A stretch of DNA of 64,000 nucleotides from Fasciola hepatica (lineage: Eukaryota; Platyhelminthes; Trematoda; Plagiorchiida; Fasciolidae), in NCBI GenBank assembly GCA_948099385.1, contig CANUEZ040000165.1:6584501-6648500 (forward strand), written 5' to 3'. The translations under genes and the position numbers were made by a program. This document shows positions 32,700-44,799 of this stretch, piece by piece. Within the stretch, counting starts at the first letter, position 1. Each line of letters starts with the position of its first letter. The notes beneath the pieces are model-generated. The model made no database searches. It was not told where the DNA came from and saw only the letters and a program-made list of their open reading frames with translations.

Positions 32700-33600
32700 C
32701 AGCCTTCTACCACATTGTTGTGCCCTTCCCTTTCCCTCGTTTCATGAGTGCAAGCTTTCCTGTAGGGCAGCTGGGGATCCCCTTGTGACCTGCTAGCTTC
32801 TCCAGACCCCAGCTCTCCTCTACGGTGTCCCACGTCAGCCTCATCACCCTATTGCGAAGACTGTTCATGTTTAAACGGCCGAAGTTCTTAACCACTCCTG
32901 AGGTGACCTTGGGTTGCCTCAAGCACAAGGTATTCTGATGCTCGAGTGATCACATTTGTCGAACGGAACACAACTCTCAGTTCCGATACATCGTTTTAGA
33001 GGTTCGTCACTGCCGGATCGGAGGAAAGTGGCACGCGTCCTGACCTACATCTGGTCCCTTCCCTGATATGTTAGTGCAACTCCTTAGCATGCAGCCATTC
33101 CAAGTAGTATTCCTCCCGCGATCCAGGCAAGCAGACTTCAGCCGCCTAGTCAGTGTGCGTAAGGTTGAAGTCATCCACTACGCGGGCCACTTGTGCTTCC
33201 TTAACTAGTTCAGTTAGGGTCCGCACTAGGCAAATATCCTCGTGGCGACTTGTGCCTCGTTACCTGTAGACAGCGAAGACGACGGACTTTCTGCTTGAAA
33301 GGATGACGATAGCTACGCACTGCTCGATAATCTGAGTGTATATCCAGTCAGATGCCCCAGGTGGATTGTACCTGATCCACAGGGGTTAGCTAAACCTCCT
33401 CGAGGGCAACCACTTCCTCTATCCTGCTTACTGCATAAATTTCAAAACCGCTGCTCTTCAGTTGTGGCACGCGGTCCCTTCTAGAAAGCCATGTTTCCGT
33501 AAAGAAAATTGTTGACTGAATGTGCTCCTTAGAGGCTTTGGTGAGTTCCATCCAGTTGTTTCCATTACTACAAGAGTTGGGGTATACCACCGTCTCCTCT
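32700..33600 (-). pseudogene. CR1-like LINE 5 APE endonuclease relic
   Basis: Minus frame 33,590-33,390 reads 'MELTKASKEHIQSTIFFTETWLSRRDRVPQL' in pieces, with the T-E-T-W-L active-site motif and 'SSGFEIYAVSR'. It matches LINE 4's 'TETWLSKNDNVPG' arrangement. The rest of the endonuclease to 32,700 is scattered over frames, and the G-D-F-N box is not clear. It lies immediately upstream of the LINE 5 RT on the same strand. Confidence 0.75.
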
Positions 33601-34440
33601 GCCCCGTCCCCTGGGTGCCTGATACTACCTCTCCTTTTTGGTTCTCAAGCTCCACGCCCGAGACCATTGCAGGTTTTGCATCGGCCGCCCCCACTGGTGT
33701 GCGTGAAGACGGCTGGTGGCCTGGGACTTCCGACTACTCCTGAGCCAACCGGCCCTTACTCTAAGCTTGCCCTGTGTGGCCTGATATCTACATTTCGTGG
33801 TGTGAGCCACCACTGCTGCCCTCGTCAGCCACCAGTTTCAGGTAGACCCATCGGCGGACCTTACTAGTATTGGTCTCGCGTGACGTCTGTCTTCCTTTGC
33901 GAATGATGGCTTTCTTGTCTTCACCCTGAGCATTAGGGTACGGAACACCTGCAAGCAGCAGTATACCGTAGACCCTGTAGCTATTCATGTCCTGCCCAGC
34001 CTTTGATTCCCTTATAAAGGGTTTCTCCTGCTTCGGGGTCAGAGGTCTGTCACCTGAGACCCTTCCAATTGATAAGATGTGCCTTAGTAGGTCCTCCACC
34101 GTTTTCTACCACTAGGAACATGAGATCATCCACCCTAGTTTACCCATCGTTCGCAATATTACACTCACGCTCATTTTGGAGCACATTGCCTTTCTGGGCT
34201 TCTGTTCAGTCCACTTGCCCTCGTCCTTCTGCCTCAAGGGGGTTGGGGCAAGGACCCCAGGACAGGCTCTTGGAACTCGCATGCTCGCTTCAACAACTGT
34301 CCCCTCAGTCGTGCCTACTACTTTTGCAAACCACTCTGCCCTGCCTGGTGGCGGTGTTTTGAGGCTCATGCTCGTGGTACTTGGTGGTGGGTGTTGGATC
34401 TTCTCTTGGGCATGCGGTTTAAATGCTTGACTTAATGGTT
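33601..34440 (-). pseudogene. LINE 5 5' region, ORF1-like (uncertain)
   Basis: Two minus frames (34,099-33,788 and 34,369-34,112) precede the endonuclease. The first contains 'SYRVYGILLLAGVPYPNAQ', paralleling LINE 4's leader. They are rich in charged residues, but no RNA-binding domain is recognisable. Confidence 0.45.
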
Positions 34441-34529
34441 GAGATATTTTGGTTCAGCTCGTTTTACACAGGACCTTGCTGGAGCGCCCCACGGTTAGCT
34501 GCCTTACATTCCTTTTTGAACTTGGTCAA

Positions 34530-36690
34530 TGTCCCTTTGGAACCGTTCTCAAAATCAACTCATGCCACTCAGAATCCGCTACTCTAAGAAATCATCCACC
34601 AGGATTAGAGACACAATATGCTCTGCTTTACTATCCTTCACCGTTTTTCAAGAAAGCGGGGAAAGTTCAAGTTGGACCAGAAAACGCAAGCAAGCCGGTT
34701 GGCAGACTGCTTCTAGTCCCGAAACGCCGAGGAAGATGACAGTTCCCGCATTGGTCAGTGCTAACTTTCGGTCCCTGTTTAGAAGGATGTCCTTCCTAAC
34801 CAAAGTCCCGAACTCTCTGAATAACACGAACCCCTGTTTGACCCATATCCAAGAGTCCTGATTAAGTGAAGGTATTGATGACGAGTCCGTTCTTCCTGAG
34901 AGCTTTCGTCAAGACAGAAAACAGTGCGAGAAGACGGGTGGAGGAGTAATTAATTTCGTCATTTCCGAAAGGTCTGGCAAGTCTGAAGTTATTTTCACCT
35001 TCTCCCGTAATGGTGTTGATTGCGTGGTTGTTAAATGTCGCCCTAAATTCTTGCCTTTTCGATGCACTATGATCATTAACTTGTATATTGCTCCCTTCTG
35101 CCCTCAAAGGGACACAGTCCTATTATTTGACCCTTTCATACCCGTCCTGGTTCCATTACTGCTTGGTCGTTTATGATTTGCTGTGGGCGATTTTATTCAC
35201 ATGCCTGAGTATCCCTTGATTGCTTTTGATTGTATTGATTTCTGTCTGAACCCAAATAAAGGGACGTTGTTTAAAACAAAATTAAAACAAACAATCCCGA
35301 TTTTCTCACTTTCAACTGGAAGCCGCTGTTTCAACGATTGATCACGCTCTTGCTATCATCGAGCCCAAAGTTTATTCACGTTTAGCAAACAGTTCACTCA
35401 TCAGGACAAAACGACCAAAGATAACCTCTGGAAACCTGTCACCCACCAACATCACCCTTCTCCAAAGACCCCTTTCCATTGTTACCTCAAGGTTTTCCTT
35501 TGATTGCCCTCTTTACCCGCTAGACCTAGTCACGAAGGCACTGAGTGCTGCATTTGATTTGCGTTGTCCAAAGGAGACTGCATTTTTTAACAACAGCAGG
35601 ATAGCTTCTCACTTGCCGGAATCTCTGAGAAGGCAAAAGGAACCAGCCTATACACTACACGACCAGGCTTAGATGAAACGACACTCCATCCTGATCAAAG
35701 AAGACATTCTGCGGCTGAACAGGAATTCGCCCACCATTTCCTTTGTACCATCAATAGAAAGTTTTTCTGCATGGAATCCTGCTTCTATATGGACAACTGA
35801 GCAGGGTCAAAAATTTACTACCGAGACGCTGACAGCCCAAACGCCGCGTTTATTCATACTTCATCGGTTACCCTACCATCTTATTTTCCTTCTGTTCTCT
35901 TAGGTATAAGGCCACTTTTCCCCGAAGACGTCTTCAAGCTTCTTCGAACCTAAAAAACAGCTTCTTCTGTGGCTCCAGACGTTTCACTCCCCACAGTTCC
36001 CAAATTTGGAGCATATCAGTTATCCAGAATCATGAATCCCCTTGTCAACAAAACTGTTGATGCTGGTACCGTTTCTGTTTCCTGGAAATCCGTGACATTG
36101 GTGCCTATTCTCAAACATTCCAGGTCCAACATTTTGTCAAAAAGCCTTTGTCTTATTAACAACTTTTCTTCTGCGCTCAAGTTGATCGAGAGTGCTATCC
36201 TGAGTCGAGTGCGTTCTTCTGTTGCTGTTCCAAATGACCCCCATCAGTTTCCGATATCAAACCAGTCAGATGCACTCCGGATGCAGTCTCTTCAGTCGGG
36301 CATTTCATTTCAAACAACTTAATTCGTTTCACGAAATCCGTTCGAAGTATCTTCCCTGACCATTCCTCCACATTCGATTCGGTTCCCCTTTCTTTACTTC
36401 TCCATAGGTGGGAGCCCTTTGGCTGTGCCACTTCGTTACTCTCGTGGTTGAAAGATTTATTTTACAACAGAACTCAAAGTACTAGAGTTGGTGCAAGTTT
36501 ATCAAGTCCGTTGTTAAACAACTCAGATGTTCTTCAGGGTGCTGTTCTCTCTTTCTTTCCCTTCACCACATTCATTAACAAACTGACCACTGCATCATCT
36601 GCACAACTTGTTAAGTGCGCTGATGACGCTATGCTCCGCCAATCAAACGAGCACCAACTTGGCACATTTTCTCGCCGGATATAAAAATCG
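34530..36690 (+). pseudogene. L2-like LINE endonuclease and RT, N-terminal part (interrupted)
   Basis: Plus strand. 'VPALVSANFRSLF' (about 34,741-34,780) opens the endonuclease. 'GGGVINFVISER', 'VDCVVVKCRPKFLPFR' and 'INLYIAPFCP' follow to 35,105. A linker occupies 35,280-35,900. RT starts with 'GAYQLSRIMNPL' and 'SWKSVTLVPILK' (about 36,010-36,110). 'STFDSVPLSLLL' is block A (about 36,370). 'NRTQSTRVGASLSSPLLNNS' comes next, then the catalytic box as C-A-D-D at 36,616-36,627. The VKCRP and polymerase phrasing fit the L2/Rex-like group rather than the other LINEs here. Text breaks off near 36,690 and resumes at 39,722. Confidence 0.82.
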
Positions 36691-36719
36691 GACGGTCGTC
36701 ACTGTGTGATGTTTGCACC

Positions 36720-39718
36720 TCACTCGTTTGCTCTTCGACTAGCTTTGATCTTTGAAACTCCCCGATCTAGCTACTGGAACTCTGACTACTTCACTGTACG
36801 CATTGCCACAACTCATCTTAATCCCAGCGGTGCGGGGTGCGGTCAAATCCACTGATTCCGCCGGTGCACATCGAGCGCGCAGGAGGTCCGTGACAATGTG
36901 CGGGCGCAACCAGGTTTGTGGATTGCACCTTTTGTCACCAAAAAAGGATTCCAGTTTAAGTGTCCAAAGCACGGTTAGTCCGACCCACTAGCACCGCTCG
37001 GATTACGGAACCTCGTCGGCATGCTCGTACTGCTGCCGCAAATATGCCACTTGCTCTGTCATCTCCAACAGCTGTTCTTCCATCAGGCATACTCTCAATA
37101 TTTGGATTGCAACTTATGTATTCAATCCTGAAAAATTTATCACCCCAGTTATGTGCTAAAAAGCGTGTAGCTTTCTTTCCCATTCACCGAAACCCCCCGC
37201 TCCTTGGCTACCCATCATCGTCTATGTAATAACCATCGATTTTGCAAGCTCGTCTCCACCTACATTCTCCGCATCCCACAACTCGCGGCTACCACTAACT
37301 CGCTGGAGCCTCCACTGCCATTATTCGTTTCTTCACCGAAACCCGACGGAAGTTGAACTTCGCAGAAGTATATTACGCAGTTCTCCAGAGGTCAAACCTA
37401 TGATTATCAATCGTTTGCCCTCTCCATCACTCCAAATGCTCGTTTTCAAAGTGCCAGTCGATTTCTGTATCCTGGTCCCGAAGTGTTGCCTGACCCCTTC
37501 ACATTTGTTCGTCTCAAATATATTTTTCACGCAGTTTTGTCGGTGTCATACTTCGAGGTACTTGCCGAAATGGTCAACAAGTTGCACAATTACAGTCCAC
37601 TTGCAATAACCTTACCATTTCACGCTCTTTGCCCATGCAGTCACTTTCAACGCATCCAAGATTGGTTCGTTACCCAGTTACCACCTTCATGCTGATAAAT
37701 CATTATCCACCCGCTGAATGCTCTCCTCGCCTCCATCGGCCCTTCTTTCATCGCTTTGACATTCCCTCTGTCCCACAAGAGGTGTCACTTGACCGATTTA
37801 TGTGAATCATTTTTCTTGATATGATATATATATATACAACTTCGTAAGTGACCCGCATCCACACTCCGTTGTTATACCCCAACCCTTTCAAATACGTATC
37901 ATGCAGTTTAAGTTACATGCCATTATGACAGGACACATCCGTTTGCAACTCTCCTTGGAAATGTGTACCTACCATTTATCCGTTACATCATCTTCTCGGC
38001 GAACATATACATCCTAGTAATCGCCCTACCTTTCTGCACTCCATATTGATTTGTCTTCTATTTTCTCATTTTTATCTCTCGACCACACAACCTACAAAAA
38101 AGTTCGCCCCCCATCACTTGTAATCTTCTAGCCTTTCCATCAACAAAATTCGGTTGCCCCAATCACTCCGGAGTTCTTGCTCGTTCCCTATACAGTCGAG
38201 TTCACTGGTATGGGACCTCCAATTTCAACTGCAATGTCCACCGACTGTTCCTATATTACTACGAATCTCATGTTGCAATCCCGTTTTGCTGTCGAAACCA
38301 CAGGTTCCATTGCTCTCTTCACCACTAACGTATTTTCCACAATTAACAATATTCAGCTGGACAGTTATCTGCTCCTAACTCCATTTCCACTTCTGCACTC
38401 TATTCGCCTCCACAATCGCGCTTCACATCGGTCCAAAAAATTATTCCTCCTTGTTGCTACTTCATAGCATACCTGCACCAACTTGGATAATCTGCCCGAT
38501 GCTCACCTGCTCTCCTCTCACTATTTCTACCTTCATCGCACTTGGCGTCACGTCCGCTCTCATTCCGATCTGTTGCGCACTGTTTCTGTGCTTGCCTTCG
38601 CTGGCATCATGCCACTAAGGTTTCCAATTTTTCATCCTGGCAACTTTTTAAGTAGCTTTTCGTTGACTTACTGTCCCTTGCAACCTTTTCGATAGCATCT
38701 GGATTCCTGGGCATTTTGCTTCCATTCCGGCTGCACTTGGTTACGTATCTCAACTAGGGAGCCGACTTTGCTCATCACTGAGCTATGCAATATCCTGACA
38801 TTCAAATTTAACTTCCACTGCCTTCTCTGCCAACCGTTTCATTTTGTTCTGAATCCGATGGCTCGTTCCCGTTTCTCTTACCAGACTCATTGATCCCATA
38901 GCTGCCGCCCCACCATTGCCGTGTGATTTGCCTATCAAAACGGTCATCAGTTCACTTACTTACCCTCTACTTCAGTATAGCTTCTGCACCATAATCGCCC
39001 CTACAGTTGCTGCTTAACGCACTGCACGTTGATTTACCGCCGTAATTCCATATCCTTATTGTTACTTCGTGTCGTACCTATATCAGTTGAAATAAACCGC
39101 TAAACGCTGACTGGCTCACCGCCCGATATTTCTTCCATCACCGCTCCTGCAGTTCCTCCCTCTGTCCATCGGATTTGTTGGTCTCTTTCCTTGTGATTGA
39201 CTGTGTCGGCATCTCACCACCAAATTCTTCTACCACAATGGCCGTTGATTCTTGGCAGTTGGTATCTGAAGACCCATTCTCGCACATCCTTGAGTTTTTC
39301 ATCCATACGTTTTTACACCGTGCTACTTGCGAATGACTCTTTGAATTACTCTTGGTGAACGTTTTTCTTCTCTCTTCTCCGTTTTTTGATACATATCCTT
39401 AATTCAGCTGGAACCTTCTTCGTCGGGATTATTTCTATTACTACTTACGCGTAAACCTCCACTTTTCTAACCGATTCCAAAAGGCGCTAACCGATCCGAC
39501 CAGTTAACCTTGACCATCAAATTTACCGGTCATTATTACAGCTTCCGTCCACTTTAACACTGTCTTCAGTACTATGTGCACACATATTGTACCCCTTTGT
39601 AAATTCCGATTTTGACCTAACATGAATTATCTGATCATGTACTCTAGCAAGCTTCGGGGGCATCCGAAATATACCGCTATTATTACCAATAATATTATTG
39701 TTATTATCTTCAACCAGC
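36720..39718 (+). repeat. Interspersed repeat A, copy 2, inserted into the L2-like LINE
   Basis: The left part (36,820-37,020) matches repeat A copy 1 ('GCGGGG.GCGGTCA', 'GGTGCACATCGAGCG', 'CCCACTAGCACCG'). The right end at about 39,640-39,705 has the terminal motif ('CTAGCAAGCTTCGGGGGCAT', 'CCGAAATATACC') and ATT-rich tail. The middle is C/T-rich with a short TA tract at 37,820-37,838 but is hard to align; at 3 kb it is longer than copy 1 and may hold further insertions. The L2-like RT flanks it on both sides. Confidence 0.65.
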
Positions 39719-39721
39719 AAG

Positions 39722-40385
39722 ACTTTAACGCTTTTTCCGAGAACTCATATAATGTTCGGAATTTTTCGCTCCACTTGGGCTGCCTCTCAACTCTTCTAAG
39801 TTTTCTGAGTGTACTTTCCCCCTTCTCTTTCCTCTTATCTCAATGAGCGATCAATCATCAACTGCGTCCCTACTTCCAGGGCCGACTCGGTCAAATACTC
39901 AGGCGTCACTATAAGTGCCAATTTACGATGGTTCTCTCACATTCATGGTCGTGCCAAAAAACTGCGTAGACTGCCCTTTCCAATCCTTAGGCTAGAGCGG
40001 TTTGGTGCCAAGCAAGCCGTAATTCTCTCCTTTGTCCGTCAATTTGTTCTACTTTTCATACTGTACTGCTCTCCCGTTATCTTTCCTGGCCTACTTAAGA
40101 AAGATTTCATTGTTCTAAGCTGCGGCTTAGCCAGTTGCAGTAGTGTCACCTTTATCTCCACGGGTTGTCTCATCTCCAAAGTTTGTGATTTGCCTATTAC
40201 AATCTATGAAACATCCGCCAAGAAGATTCATGTGGACCCCACCCATCCTCTGTATCGGGATCTATCTGCATGCCGTCTCATCCCTCCACATGTTCCGAAT
40301 TTAGACTCATCTCATCTCTCATGAATGTCTATCGTAACTCTGCAGTGCCTTGCCTAGCAAGCTTTCTGGAAGACAAAACAAAAGT
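39722..40385 (+). pseudogene. L2-like LINE RT, C-terminal part (resumed)
   Basis: The plus frame 39,809-40,324 carries 'DSVKYSGVTISANLRWFSHI', 'FVLLFILYCSPVIFPGLLKK', 'DPTHPLYRDLSACRL'. 'YRNSAVPCLASFLEDK' follows after one frame change to about 40,380. These are the family's 'V-Y-L-G-V' segment and C-terminal thumb domain. Together with 34.5-36.7 kb they form one LINE ORF split by repeat A. Confidence 0.82.
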
Positions 40386-40560
40386 CACATAAGAACCTCA
40401 AACTAACCCCGGCGGCTGAACCAATTTTATTTCTAAAGTACCTAATTTTGAGTGTATTTCGAAGTGTCAATGAACATTTTTCTCTCCTTCTGGCTAAAAT
40501 GTAGGTTTGTTAACTTACTAAAGTCTTCAATACATACATATATACATACATAATGGCCAT
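40386..40560 (+). other. L2-like LINE 3' end
   Basis: Short 3' untranslated sequence ends in a CATA-rich tract at about 40,531-40,552, plausible as the LINE's own tail. Confidence 0.5.
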
Positions 40561-40566
40561 GGTCAA

Positions 40567-41010
40567 TCAAGCGTCCAGAATTCCTTTGGCGGCGAGCACC
40601 AAAGTCAAGAGCCCATCACAAAAGCAGCGAACGAGTTTGAATTCTGCCGCACCTGTTTTCAGCTCCGTGAACTTGAGCCTGGTAAACTTCCCATAGCGTT
40701 TATCCAACGGGCGTCTTATGGATCGCGGAAGAGGATATTTAATTTTTATAGTGACTAACTGCCCAAGGATATAACAGTGGTCAGCTTGACGGGACCAGTC
40801 TTCTGGGCGGTTACTGAGAGTTCCTGGGCCAATTATTCGATCCATAATGCCAACCTTTTGGAACAGAAAGACCCTCAGAGCATCGAAAAGGGTTTTCCTG
40901 AGTACTCGAATGACTTCGCAGTGGGGATCGCTGGCTGGCCGGCGAATTTTGAAATCCAACGTAAGGAACTCATGGCCTCTGTCGCTTGGAGGAGGAGACA
41001 CGATGACCAC
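40567..41010 (-). other. 147-codon open frame, unidentified
   Basis: A single uninterrupted minus frame with a balanced composition includes 'SNRPEDWSRQADHCYILGQL' and 'RRPLDKRYGKFTRLK'. I do not recognise the family. It directly follows the L2-like LINE end on the opposite strand. Its unbroken length is unusual in this window, where most relics break every 50-100 codons. It may be part of an uncharacterised mobile element or a recent pseudogene. Confidence 0.3.
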
Positions 41011-41640
41011 ATCTACTTGGTGGTTCCCGATGGAGATTATCAGGTCCAGCTGTAAAGCAGCCTGATCTGTTTGGTATTTAGTTGGCTCGCCGACGTGCTG
41101 TGACCAGGAAACTTCAGCTGCTAGGTATGTGAGTGCTGGCTGAGGGGACTGCCATCTGCTTTTCTTGTCCGGTAGACATTTAGGGCTTTGAAATCCTTTG
41201 GCAATCAGAGGTGGGTAAATTGGTAGCTGGTTTCCAAATCTTGCAGCTGTTATATGACTTAAAGGGGTTCATTTAACTGGAATGGGGAGGACGACAGATC
41301 GAGGCCACTGGAAAAATATCCAGGGAAAACGTTTTCATCCTCCACAGAGACAGTCGGTTGGGCAGTTTGGAGAAGAGAATAAGTGAAGTGGAGAGAAAGA
41401 CTTGCCTAGCTACAGGATCATCCCAGTGGCTTTGCTTCTTAGGCAACTCTTTCTGACTGAGGTGTATCCGGTGATGAGAATCTTGGGTTTTCCGTGGTCA
41501 AAGCTAATGCTGTGTCCGGATAATTGTTTTCGGTGCATTTCCGTCGCTATGAACACTACTTGACTCTCCTTCGTTGGAAGACAGAAATTCTGTACAGTAT
41601 TAGCCCCGATGCAGAAAGGGGAAAACATTCAGTAAATTTT
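41011..41640. other. No recognisable gene
   Basis: No motif was recognised. The right edge borders the C-terminus of the minus-strand CR1 RT. Confidence 0.35.
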
Positions 41641-41649
41641 ATCTGGCCT

Positions 41650-43080
41650 TAAATTGCTCGACATAATTCTTGGTGTACTGCATCCCAACACCGGTCTACC
41701 CCTTCCTTAAAGGCCTTAGTTGTTGCGGCATTTGCGACCTCCTCCAAGAGCTAATTCCAGTAGGGTACCGCCCTATTCAAGGACTAACTTGATCTAATAT
41801 GAGGCCCGCAAAGCTTTCTTTACAGTCGAAGATTGTGCCTTTTGTGTCTCTCTCTGGGATCTGAGAGAAAATGCCTTCTCGATTTTTACCTAGAAATCCA
41901 TTCCTAACCTTGACGGCTCCTATCAAATCCCGGCTAAATCACCGCCCTTTCATTGAAAACAGATTCAGAGTACGGAGAAGTTCAGATCAATTAGCCCTTC
42001 TTTGCCTAGCCATTATTCTAGCGGCTAGCCCCTGCACCTTCTCCAGACAGCCTACATCCTCCTGGTAATACGGTGCTCAGGCTTGCAAACAGCACGCCAT
42101 GTGCGGCCTAACTACGGCTTTGTAGATGGAAATAGAGATCGCCGGCCCTCTACACGAAAACGTGGGCCTAACTCGAAAGAGTTCCATCCTGGCCATATGT
42201 GCTGCTGCGGTTCACTACTTCGACGGCTTAATACTGATTTCTAGTTTACCGCCCAAGTCTTTGATCAGGGAGGCCACCTGCAGCGGTTCTACACCATTCT
42301 TACTAGCTCCTGTATTGGTGGTCAAACATTGGCACTTGGTGAAGTTTAGTGAAAGTCCTATCTGTGTGATCAGTTTTATACTGTTAAGACGTCACGTTCT
42401 TTGTCCACTCCAGATATCTTGACGTCATCGGTGAACATAAAGGTGAGCTTTGTAGGCTGACGTGTTAGGATGAGGAAAAACAGAGGGCCGAGCGCCGAGC
42501 CCCGCTGCACAACACTAGTTACACCTTCCGACTTCGAGACATGACTGCCCACGGTAACAATAGATGTTCGCCCATTTAGAAAGCCATTTATCAACTGTCT
42601 TGTCTTTCAGAAATTCCCATAGGCTGCAGTTAAAGGCCAAGAAACCTGTGGTTCACAGACTCGAAAGCCTCGTTGAAGTCCAAGTAAGGGACTTCATCCA
42701 ACTGTCCTTTGTTTATGCACAAGGTTACTTCATAAAGAAACAGTAGAAGATTCGTCAGGCAAGGTCTTCTTGCCACTTGCTTATGCTGGGGGCTTGATAT
42801 GAGGGTTTAAGAACCTAAATCCTTGGGATCTGTTTCCTAACCACCTGCTCCAAGCATTTGCAGAAACTCAGGCTGAGCTTACCCGCCAAATATTTTCGGC
42901 ATTTCGCCGGGGTCCCGTTTTCTATATTCCTTCCATTGTTGTCCTCCTCTTTTCCCCCGGCACATTCCTCTCTCACTTTGATGCCCCCTTCGGCTACCTC
43001 GCCTGAGCCTTCAGGGTCTTGCATAGAGGAAAAAGTACCGCTGAAAGAATTCCATGTGGCCCTGCGGCTTTTTTTCAATT
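41650..43080 (-). pseudogene. CR1-like LINE 6 reverse transcriptase relic
   Basis: Minus strand. 'LSLSFCKCLEQVVRKQI' (about 42,885-42,830) is the 'K-V-L-E-R-I' block. Block A 'YLDFNEAFESVNHR' lies at about 42,700-42,655. 'INGFLNGRTSIVTVGSHVSK' and 'VQRGSALGPLFFLI' follow from 42,594. The catalytic box reads F-T-D-D near 42,430. The C-terminal domain near 42,105-41,655 has 'CLEKVQGLAARI', 'RTLNLFSMKGR' and 'KAFKEGVDRCWDAV'. The ending is that of CR1 LINEs in general. Several stops and frameshifts are present. Confidence 0.83.
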
Positions 43081-43239
43081 CGAGGGTATCAACTCAGTGT
43101 ATGAGTTACAAGAGTCGCAATTCGAGCAAGCTCGATTGTCAGAGACTTTTCAGCGCCAAATTCAAGTGTTTCGCACAAACAAACAAACATGCAAAAGTTT
43201 TTTTGTATAGGCGAGTTTAGCGAAGCAGTGTGGAGCTCT

Positions 43240-43984
43240 GTGCGACGCCTGCCGCTTCAACAAACTTTATCCGTAACGTTATACCTCTCTCACTCCAATC
43301 GCACTAACCCTGCCGTTCGTCACCCTCCTCACAAGGCCGCCATCAAAACCATGGTTGCTCCTCCACCACGGCCCTCCAGCCCCTTACTGACCCCCATGCT
43401 TCCCTTATAACTCCTCCCCGATTTATAAGTGATTTGCCCCAAAGATCCCACCTACAGTTGCCATGCTCCCCATCAGATCTGTTATCCCGCGTTACCAAAT
43501 CACGTCAGCCTCCAGCGGTAACCTCTATTAGTCTTCATGAGTGTTTGGCGGTCAAAGGCCACGTTTCTAAAGAGACTTTTCGCCCCAGTACCTACCCACT
43601 ATGGCCCTTAATAACAATCCCCGATTTTATCATGGTTTCTCTCCCGAGGCTCTATTAGACGCGGCCTTCATATCTTTTGATCGTTTATCCGGCGCTTCTC
43701 ACCCACCGCGGCATCCAATGCTGCCCCACTAGACTTGCACAGTGTCTCACCCCTACATGCATCCTACGGCAGTCACCCTCCTGATGTCTCCAGGGGCGTG
43801 GTACCCTACAACCAGGCTTCCTATGGAGGAGGCCACGCCATACCCTACCACCATGTAACCCACCTGCTAATTTCCCCAGCCCAGTTGCTACTCCACCTGT
43901 TGACACCGTCCTGGCTGACAACCCAGCTGAAGCTCACTCGGCCCCAATAGGCATCGCCGTCCCCAGGTAGAGCCCTAGCGTCCT
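43240..43984 (+). pseudogene. LINE 7 leader, Ser/Pro-rich ORF1-like (uncertain)
   Basis: Plus-strand frames rich in Pro, Ser and His (43,189-43,410; 43,434-43,658; 43,735-43,950) lie directly upstream of an endonuclease on the same strand. The composition resembles the leader at 7.96-8.25 kb. No domain is recognised. Confidence 0.35.
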
Positions 43985-44560
43985 GTCACCTCAAAAATAC
44001 AGGCAGAATTTTCCTTCTACTGCTGGATCCCCGTTCGCTGTTGAAAAAAGGTACTGACCTAAAGAAAAGTTTACTTACTTCTGGCTTTGACGTTGTTCTG
44101 GTGGCAGAAGCACGGTTAGTCGATCACACCCCAGCTGACCTCGTCTCGTTGGTGAGCTATAACTTATTTATAGTAAGTAGAAAGAACCCCTGAGTTGGCG
44201 GTTGTTTCGCACGCATTAAAGAAAATTTACTACCGCCCTCCTCTACCACCCAGTGTTCGACTGTATCCTAGTCCCTCTTTGGCTCTCAGTCAGAACTTCT
44301 GGAAATGTGTTCCTTATATTGGGTCCTCTGCCGAGCGCCTACTTCCAGTTACTCTGCATATTGTTAGGGCTTTTGAGTGCCTTTCTACTCTACCTTCAGG
44401 CCCAAAGATGGTAGCAGGAGACTTTAACACTTCCGGCCTTTGTGGGAATACAATGGCTGCCCCCTCCCATTTGTCCGATTTCCCTCTGGACCCTTACGCT
44501 GCTGGATGGATACAGCATTTCTCCACTCCAACATAGAATAACAGTATCCCTGGCTCAGTC
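43985..44560 (+). pseudogene. CR1-like LINE 7 APE endonuclease relic
   Basis: 'FDVVLVAEARLVDHTPADL' (about 44,086-44,140) is the start with the family Thr/Glu-Thr motif altered to A-E-A-R. 'GGCFARIKENLLPPSSTTQC' follows in another frame. 'MVAGDFNTSGL' carries an intact G-D-F-N box at 44,417-44,428. The core of the endonuclease is thus partly preserved, with two frame changes. Confidence 0.8.
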
Positions 44561-44799
44561 TTCACCCATGGCCCCCTGTCGTCAATGTCCCCGTCAAACA
44601 AAACCTTCCCGGTAGCGACCATTAAATGGTCGCATGTCACCTCGTTGTTACGCATGAATCATCCCTACCTGATTTTGTTGAATTCCAAAACCAAAACACC
44701 TACAGACTGACTAGTTGAGCCCAGTCGCCTACTGCCCGCCAGGGCACTGATTAGTCCGGCTTTTCCTAACATCTGGTCCACAAAAAGCGACTGAAGTAT

